The notes beneath the pieces are model-generated. The model was not told the DNA's origin, did no database searches, and was given only the letters and a program-made list of their open reading frames with translations. 64,000 nucleotides of DNA from Bilabrum cf. latius (taxonomy: Eukaryota > Bigyra: Bicosoecida > Bigyra > Bicosoecida): positions 248,001 to 312,000 of the forward strand of contig OZ237754.1 of the NCBI GenBank assembly GCA_965178125.1. Direction: 5' to 3'. Below are positions 57,469 through 64,000 of this stretch, piece after piece; within the stretch, counting starts at the first letter, position 1, and the number at the start of each line of letters is the position of its first letter. The position numbers were made by a program, and so were the translations under genes.

Positions 57469-58347
57469 GTGCCTGACGGGCGCGTGCTCAGAAGATAGCA
57501 TAGCTGTGACACACGAGGATAGACTCCCAGGGCCGTGCAGAACCACTCGATGCGCCCTATCGCAGTGCAAGCGAGCATTCGCGGCAGGATCCGGCGACGC
57601 GCTCGGAATAAAATCACCGGCATCCAGGCATCGCCAGCGCAGAGTCCCAACACCGCGATCCCACGACTATATTGGTACACCAGTCAACTCGCAAATTGAA
57701 ACATTGATACTTCGACCGGTTTCAACGTCCTCGATACCATCTCCCTTGAAGTCTGAGCGATCTCCGCCACGCCTGAGAAGCAGGTACTGCAGCTGCCAAT
57801 GAAATGGAGCCCCCACCTCTGCGCATTTAGCTTTGTATAACTCCAAAGATGAATTGTAGTCGTCTTGGGCATCACTCAGTTCCTTCGGCCGCGCGAGGCT
57901 TGCTGCGTTCTCCTCCTTGACCCGTGCAATAATGCCCGGGATCACTGCTCGACACTCCGAAAGTATGGAGTCAACCTATCGGAGGCTACCAATTAATTCA
58001 TTTGCGTATTCCATCGCTGCAATTGCGGTCGCAGCCTCTGACAAAGCGATCGTACTAGCAATAGATCGCGCGGCAACAGCTTTGGCACGGCCCATGTATT
58101 CATCCAATGCGGCTGAAACTTTTTCATTTCCGATGCCAGAGCTATCTTTGAGCTTACTAGACTAGGACGCCAGTGATACTTCATACTGCTGGTCAGCTGT
58201 CCTGAATCGAGCAGCCGAGGCCTACAGCAACTCGACGGTGCGATTCAGATCGTCAACGGATCCTACAGAAACGTCGGAAGGTGCATAGCGGAAGGTGCGC
58301 CAGCTAAGAGCCTCGGCCATTCTGTCGTCCGCTCCAGAATTTGCCAT
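57469..58347 (-). CDS. Helical (coiled-coil/BAR-like) open frame upstream of, and in frame with, the acyl-CoA synthetase
   Basis: The frame starts at ATG 58345-58347 (MANSGADDRM) and has TAG at 58222, 58162, 57976 and 57667. Its first 180 residues are strongly helical and Ala/Glu/Lys-rich (SVDDLNRTVELL, VSAALDEYMGRAKAVAARS, EYANELIGSLR, AQDDYNSSLELYKAK), like a BAR or sorting-nexin-type membrane-curvature domain, though I cannot prove that. No TAA or TGA ends it: the frame continues into the synthetase. Either this is one fused protein of about 1330 residues, or an intron joins it to another frame with a stop. A possible intron is 57667-57816 (GTGGGG...AATATAG, 150 nt, frame-preserving). The 3' limit given is nominal. 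Confidence 0.5.
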
Positions 58348-58466
58348 TTTTTGAGGTCTGTTTTGAATGTGGCGAGTTCTGAGCCCAAGGCTAGTGCAGC
58401 TCCGGATCCTCCCGATGGTGGTCCCCATTCTCGTGGGAGAGGCTTCGCATTACACAGATTGAATGT

Positions 58467-61400
58467 TCAAGCAACAATACTTATACCTACGACTAGAACA
58501 GGCTCCAGCTGCGCCTTGCTCGCGCTCGACTGGCGTTGAAGTCCTGCCAGAGTGCTTCCGGCTACCGGCGCACCGTGCCCATCCTAGATGGCACCCCTTG
58601 CTTCGCCAGCGGGTGCCTGGGATCTTCTCACCGCGAAACGCACGGTAATGAGCAGGAGCGAGCAAACGATGTTACCACAGCCGACTTTCACCCTAATCCG
58701 CACCTCCGGGGTGCCGTCTCTCGCGATGGATCGAGTCATTCCGCACCACGGTATCTAGGAGCGATGGCACCCTATTACTGGCAGGGCCGCCGCACCCCCT
58801 TCTGATTGCTAGGGCGCCAGCGGTCTACCGTTACGCCCGTCTTCTTTGTCTTGCTTTCGACCGCGGGTAACATACTTTCCTACTTGCATATTGTCTCGAG
58901 CGACCCGCAGCCCGCCCGATGCTCCCCGCAGGAACACGGAAGGGGGCGGGAAGCTCCCCGGCTGGCCAAAGGGGCCCCGAGTCCCCCTTCGAGAGACTCC
59001 ACCGGCGGAAAGCAAGCAAGGTGCCAGGGTAGACATCCCACGGGCTGCACTTGGCTTCAGAATCCCCCCTGCATACCCCCCATGCGCCGTGCCCCCGGCA
59101 TCCTCAGTGCATCCTGGATCGCCTGCCGCAGAGTTGCTGCTGTCGTCTTCGCCGGCGCCGGCATCCATGCCAATGTACCCGCCTTGCAGGACAGGGCTAG
59201 GGGGCTCCAAGTTGACGAGGTTGCCTAGCGTGCCGTTGCATTGCTTGTCCATGGTCGTCGAGTCTTCCCAGGAGGACACAAACACGTCCTGCAGGTCCTG
59301 GAACCGAGCCTTGACCTGGGCAAACTCGCCCAAAGCAGCATCAGGAGCCTCCTTGCGACCGCCAACAGTGGACACTTCGGTCTCTCGTTGTCTGGGTGAG
59401 AGTAGATCGCCCGCTGATTGCGCCGTCTCCAGAACAAAGTCGCCATCTGTCTCGATGCTTCGAGCCAGATGCTCTGGCGAGTCGTCCACGGACGGACCCT
59501 GCCCTCTAGCCCACGCAGGACGCAGCCTGCTCTTCCCCTATCCTGGAGGCTGTTGTTGCTGAAACTATTGTAGCCCGTCCATGGTGCTCTCTTGCAACTT
59601 GCTGGGCCCATAATACGAAGCCTGCGCTACCCTATTTACTGGCTTGGCTTGACCCCTTCCGTCGTACTTTCGCTGCTCATCCATGGCTGTACCTACCTGG
59701 GTTACGCCCGATCGTAACCCGTTTCTGTGCTTATCTTTGCCCAATGGACTTTCAAGCAAGATTTCAGATTCCTGATCATCATCACCTATCAGCGCTTCGA
59801 GCAGACCGCTCTGGTCGCCCACTAGGAGACCGCCTGGGTCATCGAGGCCTCTGTCGATGGGGTATGCAGGTAGTTTCGGGATCGACGAAAGCGTGCTAGA
59901 CACGTCATTGCTAGATTGCTCAGGTTCTTGTTGCCTCTTGGAGTGCAGCAGTCGCAGCCGCGATGCCACGTCTGTCGCCAGTCCGGGGTCCAGACCTGTT
60001 TCAAGCATCATGACCAATGACAAGCCCGCTGTCCCAGGGTCGTAGCCAGCCCTCAGCTGCTTGCCCCCCAAGTCAGCACCGTGCGAAAAGCGCCGCCGCC
60101 GAGTGCTGCTGGTACCAGCACCTCGGGACTTGGGACGATGCTCGGACGGCGCGGCCACGGATTTGGCATCGTCTTGCCTGCCCGGCTGGCCGTCCATGAC
60201 ACTATGCGCGCCCCCCGCTTCCATTAGCCTGGAATCTAGACGCGAGTGGATGGAAGGCAGCGACCTGGGCTGTCCCACTAGCAGGCTGCTCCCGTGTGAT
60301 GCCTCAGGAAACGTCTCCACGCCGGTGTGCAGCTCGGCAAGTTCGCGGCGCCGCGCGGTTGGAATCGCGGGCGGAGCCACGGTCTCTCCTCGAATGCTGT
60401 CCACCGGCTCGCCCACATCCAGCGACAAAGAGTTGCGAGGCGCCGTCTCGCCATCGTGTCCTGCAGCGGCGCTGCGGCCAGGTGCGAGTAGGAACTCACC
60501 GCCATACTGACGCGCCGGCGGTGCTGGGGGAGCCTTGTATACAGGAGTACCGGTATGCTTGCCGGCGAAGTGGCGCCCGTCATCTTCAGTTGGATCGTCG
60601 TGGTGAGCCAGCCGAACTGGCGCGCCGGTTTTCCCGTGGTTATGGGCGTGTTCCTTGGCCTGCTCCTGGACTGCTTTTAGCAGCGCGTCCTTGCGTACTC
60701 CAATGTATATCTGGTTCATGCTTGACGCCGCAGGTTCGTATTTCAATCTGATCAGTCCACTGAATAGGTCTGGCGAGGTCCCGCTAGTAATGGCACGGCC
60801 AGCCCCACCTGCATGGCCGCCGCCCAGCTGGCCAGCAGCGGCATGCCCGTGATGGCTGTCAAGTAGCGGAACCAGAGCAATCTCCGCTCCCACCCCGACT
60901 GCGTCGAGATACACGTCGTTCACTGCAATGGTCCGCGCGACTAGCCTTTCGATCTGCCTTGCCAGCTTGTCCGCTCCTCGGTGCTTGGATCTGCCGCAGC
61001 ACTCACTCTGACTGCAGCACCACCTGCCAGAGCACGGCGCGCACGGCCCGCATAGCCACAGGAAGGCCCGGGCAACGCAACTGAGTGGTGCACAGAGCTG
61101 CCTGCAGCAGACACAGCCCCCGCACTATCCACGAGCACTACGTCCATCAGCTCGTTGCGACCGTGGGCTGCCGCTGCGCTTCCTGCGTTGCATTTGGACA
61201 GCGCTGCGGTGGCCACTAACCGGAGGCATGTATGCAGATCTGCCACGCCCCCTCATTTCAATCGAGATCGTTTCATTCGCAGGGCTAGTTTGTCGCGCTC
61301 TGAGGCTGGCTCCGCCCCGCTTCACGCTCGGGGATGATCCGTGTCGAGTCCGACGGAACCCACCCAGCCCACCGGTTGTCATCCCTGGAATCATGCCGGC

Positions 61401-62894
61401 TCGCGCACCACTGCCAGCAGCCGAGGGCAGAGATTGCGAAGCGCCGCTCAGCGGACCAGACGCTTGCAAGCCGCCCATGGCCACCCCCCCAACATGCTTC
61501 ATACTATTAATCGACTGGCCCACATCATGCCGCCGTGGCCCATCGGCGCTGGCAGGCCAGGAGAGTGCAGCCAGGGCCAGTTGCGCATCCGGCTCGCAGA
61601 TGCACAGGCAGTCGACGAGGTTGACTCCTGCCTCCCTCAGTCGCTCCTGCACTTCCTTCGGAGATGACTTTCGCTGGAGCGCACCACTGCGCAGCCCAAG
61701 AGCGGTGCTTACTCGGGCCGCGGGGCCAGCCTTTGCGGGCAGGCCCTCACTGACCCACGCGTGCTACAGCTGGATCACCAGCCCCAGGAAACTGCCGGTC
61801 ACCTCACCAAGGAGAATCGCAGGCTCGCGGTCCCCGTCTGTCTACGGTGGGGGCATCTCACCGGCGGAGCCTAGGCCCTGGGCGTTAATGTCAAACCCGG
61901 GCTGCCTTCCCTCGGCGGCAGGGGCTGCAGCAGGGGAGGCGAGAACTTGGGTCACCGGGGTCGATCCTACCCCTGTGCGCCTCTCCTTCATCGATTCGGC
62001 TTGCTGAACCAAGCGGGTGTACACGCCAAACCGATTTAAAAATGCCTGTCTTCTCTGGTATTCGATCGCCCAGACGAGGAGGCAGGCACCGATAGTACCT
62101 ACGACAAGCCACTGCCACAAGAAATCAACTACTCGCCTGCCAAGCAAGCACTCAAACAAGACAACCATGGCGCTGTCAAAGACGCAAAACACCATGGACA
62201 GCTCCGTTCCCATGGAGCCAAGGCTGATTGCGGCCAATTTGAGGACCGAATTCGTGCCTATCGCAAAATTCCTCTCTGCAGATGTCGTCAGCTGGACTGA
62301 ACGCATGTTTTGAGCTGCCGACAAGCAGCACCAGCACACGAGCTCCAGTACAGACCGTGCTCCCATTTGCATCTTCAATCTGTACGTGTGTAGCAACAAC
62401 ATGAGCAGCAGAGACACGATGAGAATAACTCGCAGCGATATTGCTATTGCAACGTCTTCGGCGGTGGGCAGCGAGGCGTCCACTGCAGTCGATACCAGAT
62501 AAAACGAGCAGACAAACAGGCCCATTACAATAGTCCAGAACACTCGAGGTGCATCTGATTGGAGCGATGCAACCCTGTAGGCGACCTCTGTAGGAAGAGG
62601 GTCCAGTCGGCTGAAACTTGCGTGAGGCCACACTGCCCAGGCTGAGGTCGAGGAGCTGGAAGCCAGCCCCCATAAAGTATTTGCTGAAGCGTTTGTTTGG
62701 TGATCTATTCCATGGAATGCATGGCACCGGCATTGCCTGCTTGCTTGCGCTGGGTTCATCGACGAAGTTCCCAACAGCGCCAGCACAAGCCATTCAAACA
62801 CCGTCTCGTGATGAACCTCCACAGCGGCCTCGCCTGGTAGCCATCTCGCAAATAAAGCCTTGAAGTATCGCGTCAGTCGCCGGTAACGACACAT
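58467..62894 (-). CDS. Polytopic membrane protein with long cytoplasmic tail, unrecognised
   Basis: One minus-strand frame is open for 1476 codons from ATG 62892-62894 to TGA 58467-58469, with TAG at 61842, 61764, 61125, 59565, 59538, 58809, 58755 and 58584. The N-terminal third has about five or six membrane helices (FEWLVLALLG, FWTIVMGLFVCSFYLV, SLRVILIVSLLLMLLL, LELVCWCCLSAA, FCVFDSAMVVLFECLL, LWQWLVVGTIGACLLVW). The rest is mostly disordered and Ser/Gly/Arg-rich. One TAG lies beside a Gln run (DGLQ-TAG-FQQQQPP). Between about 60.95 and 61.12 kb this frame turns Cys-rich, while another frame looks more natural there (see findings), so one or two introns are likely. The last 110 residues are weakly supported. 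It shares a 130-bp start region with the next gene. Confidence 0.5.
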
Positions 62895-63024
62895 GGCAGC
62901 GCCAATCGTGGCGAATGTATTGGCGATTCGGGGCGCAAAATGTTGCGACCAACTCGATGACTTGCCGATCGCGCGGCAATAAATGCTCGCTTCGCGCTTG
63001 CACTGCCGCACCCTCTTTCCTATA

Positions 63025-64000
63025 ATGGAACCTCTCATTGCCGGTACGATTGAAAAAGTTACCACTGGTTATGTAGTTGAAAGCGCAAAGAATGCTGCTG
63101 CGAAGGCAGCTCGAGACTGGGGTGATGCTCAGCAAGAAGGGAGCAGGTTGGAGCAAGGCATCTTGAAATCGATGCAGTCTTTGTCTAAGCACCTTAAAGT
63201 CATAGCGGAAGTCAAGGCTCACGTGAAAGGTCAAATTGAGCAGAATAGATAGCTCGCCAAGCGGTTAAATTATCTCCGAGAGGCAGAAATGGAAGCTGCA
63301 GCAGCCGCGAGCGCTGCAAACGAGCAGCTGCGCTCAGTCAACCGAAAAGCAGAGCTGATGCGCAGAAAAGCAGATGAGATGGAAAAGCATATTCTATTAC
63401 AACAGCAAGACGCTGCTCGGGCTGACCAAGATGTACGGCTCGCCGAGCAGGAGGTCCTCAGGCAGCAATCGCGCTCGCACCAGGTGCAAGAACTTTGGCG
63501 ATCTCAAGGCCGTGCTGTAGCGACTCCCAAGCAGACACCCCCGCCAGTGATTTCTCAACACGATGTGTGGACTAGCCGTGTTTGGTCCAATTCCAGCAGC
63601 ATATAGAGCCGCGTCTCGGTTGCCGATGCTCGCTCGGTTGGCTACAACCCCGAGGCTGCTACTGCAGCTGGTCTAGCCACAACCCCTCGCAAGGCAGCCC
63701 ATAGGCCGGAACCCCGGAGGCATCTCGATCAAATCGGACAGAAAAGGCCGCATACTGCCATACAAGGGCGGTACAAATCGGTGCTCGGCGCGATCACCAG
63801 CAGTCCTGGTGCAGTGAAGCTCAGCCCGCAAGCCGAGCCTGCTTTGCGTGGAAGGTAGGGGCTTGGCGTAGAACCGCCGAAGCAAACAAGCACAAACAAT
63901 ACGGGGCGCATGTACTCCAGGCAGGGAGGAGGCAGCCGTCGCACGCGGGCCCGGCGCTCCGATGCCAGCTCCAGCGTCGAGAGCGCCGCGTCGTCTCAGT
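63025..64000 (+). CDS. Coiled-coil protein, 3' end outside the window
   Basis: The frame starts at ATG 63025 (MEPLIAGTIEKVTTGYVV) and is open to the window end with TAG at 63250, 63604 and 63856. Residues 1-180 are heptad-like and rich in Ala, Glu, Arg and Gln (SRLEQGILKSMQSLSKHL, AEMEAAAAASAANEQLR, NRKAELMRRKADEMEKH, VRLAEQEVLRQQS), predicting a long coiled coil. Basic, Ser/Pro/Arg-rich sequence follows. No enzyme motif is visible; a cytoskeletal or scaffold role is a guess. An earlier in-frame ATG at 62983 would add 14 residues. It is divergent from the membrane-protein gene. Confidence 0.72.

Noticed and set aside
58846-59562. Plus-strand open frames opposite the membrane-protein tail (such as 58846-59562 and 60061-60510)
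   Set aside because: The minus strand is open for 4.4 kb in one frame; these plus frames are Pro/Ser-rich shadows without motifs.
1-64000. Widespread pseudogenisation as the cause of the many TAG stops
   Set aside because: Only TAG accumulates. TAA, TGA and frameshifts are absent from the same long frames, and catalytic and structural motifs are intact. Decay would hit all three stops.
1-64000. UAG as leucine (as in some chytrid and rhizarian relatives) or pyrrolysine
   Set aside because: Aligned positions are polar: Gln in PheA and carrier motifs, Gln/His/Lys/Glu in RRAIx repeats, Arg/Lys in TIG repeats. More than 100 sites in ordinary proteins is far beyond pyrrolysine use.
1-64000. Prokaryotic or phage origin with UAG recoding
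   Set aside because: GT-AG introns, SPX, Rh channel, mitochondrial carrier, PKG and FHA/SAP proteins are eukaryotic; no operons or ribosome-binding sites are seen.

Overview
The window is nuclear DNA of a microbial eukaryote (protist or alga; I cannot place the lineage). It is GC-rich and gene-dense. It has GT-AG introns of about 120-170 bases, giant single-exon genes, and eukaryotic families: an FHA/SAP chromatin protein, an SPX domain, a mitochondrial carrier, a cyclic-nucleotide-dependent AGC kinase, an Rh-type ammonium channel and TIG/IPT receptors.

The main observation is that UAG is not a stop codon here. Read with the standard code, nearly every gene falls into short pieces ending in TAG. 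Read with TAG as an amino acid, about 15 genes appear, some over 12 kb, each open in one frame and ending in TGA (eleven cases) or TAA (two cases), never TAG. I count more than 100 in-frame TAG codons. Aligned positions point to glutamine: the LEQPL-like link of the chorismate mutase/prephenate dehydratase, the ELIKCRMQ-like motif of the mitochondrial carrier, the RRAIQ repeats of the chromatin protein, and Gln runs. This equals the known code in which UAG is Gln and UAA and UGA stop.

Layout. 0.1-6.9 kb (+): a spliced gene joining FHA, an RVSF phosphatase-1 docking motif, fifteen TPxR (CDK-type) repeat motifs partly in a 465-bp tandem array, and SAP motifs; it resembles Ki-67 or KNL1 in plan. 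7.4-10.7 kb (-): a putative glycoside-hydrolase-like protein. 11.4-24.1 kb (-) and 31.8-44.8 kb (+): two paralogous giant TIG/IPT receptor-like membrane proteins (about 4,240 and 4,360 residues) in inverted orientation. Between them lie a leucine-rich-repeat protein (+, 18 UAG codons) and an SPX domain fused to a succinylglutamate desuccinylase/aspartoacylase-like enzyme (-). 45.3-46.9 kb (-): Rh-type ammonium channel. 47.0-48.1 kb (-): an unknown protein with four AFERD repeats. 48.6-50.0 kb (+): bifunctional P-protein for phenylalanine synthesis. 50.2-51.2 kb (-): ornithine-carrier-like mitochondrial carrier. 51.5-54.0 kb (+): PKG-like kinase. 54.4-58.3 kb (-): long-chain acyl-CoA synthetase preceded in the same frame by a helical region. 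58.5-62.9 kb (-): a polytopic membrane protein. 63.0 kb to the end (+): a coiled-coil protein running out of the window.

Several neighbours are divergent pairs sharing short promoter regions (24.1-24.4, 31.5-31.8, 48.1-48.6, 51.2-51.5 and 62.9-63.0 kb), and convergent pairs can be as close as 76 bases. I found no tRNA, rRNA, CRISPR or transposon.
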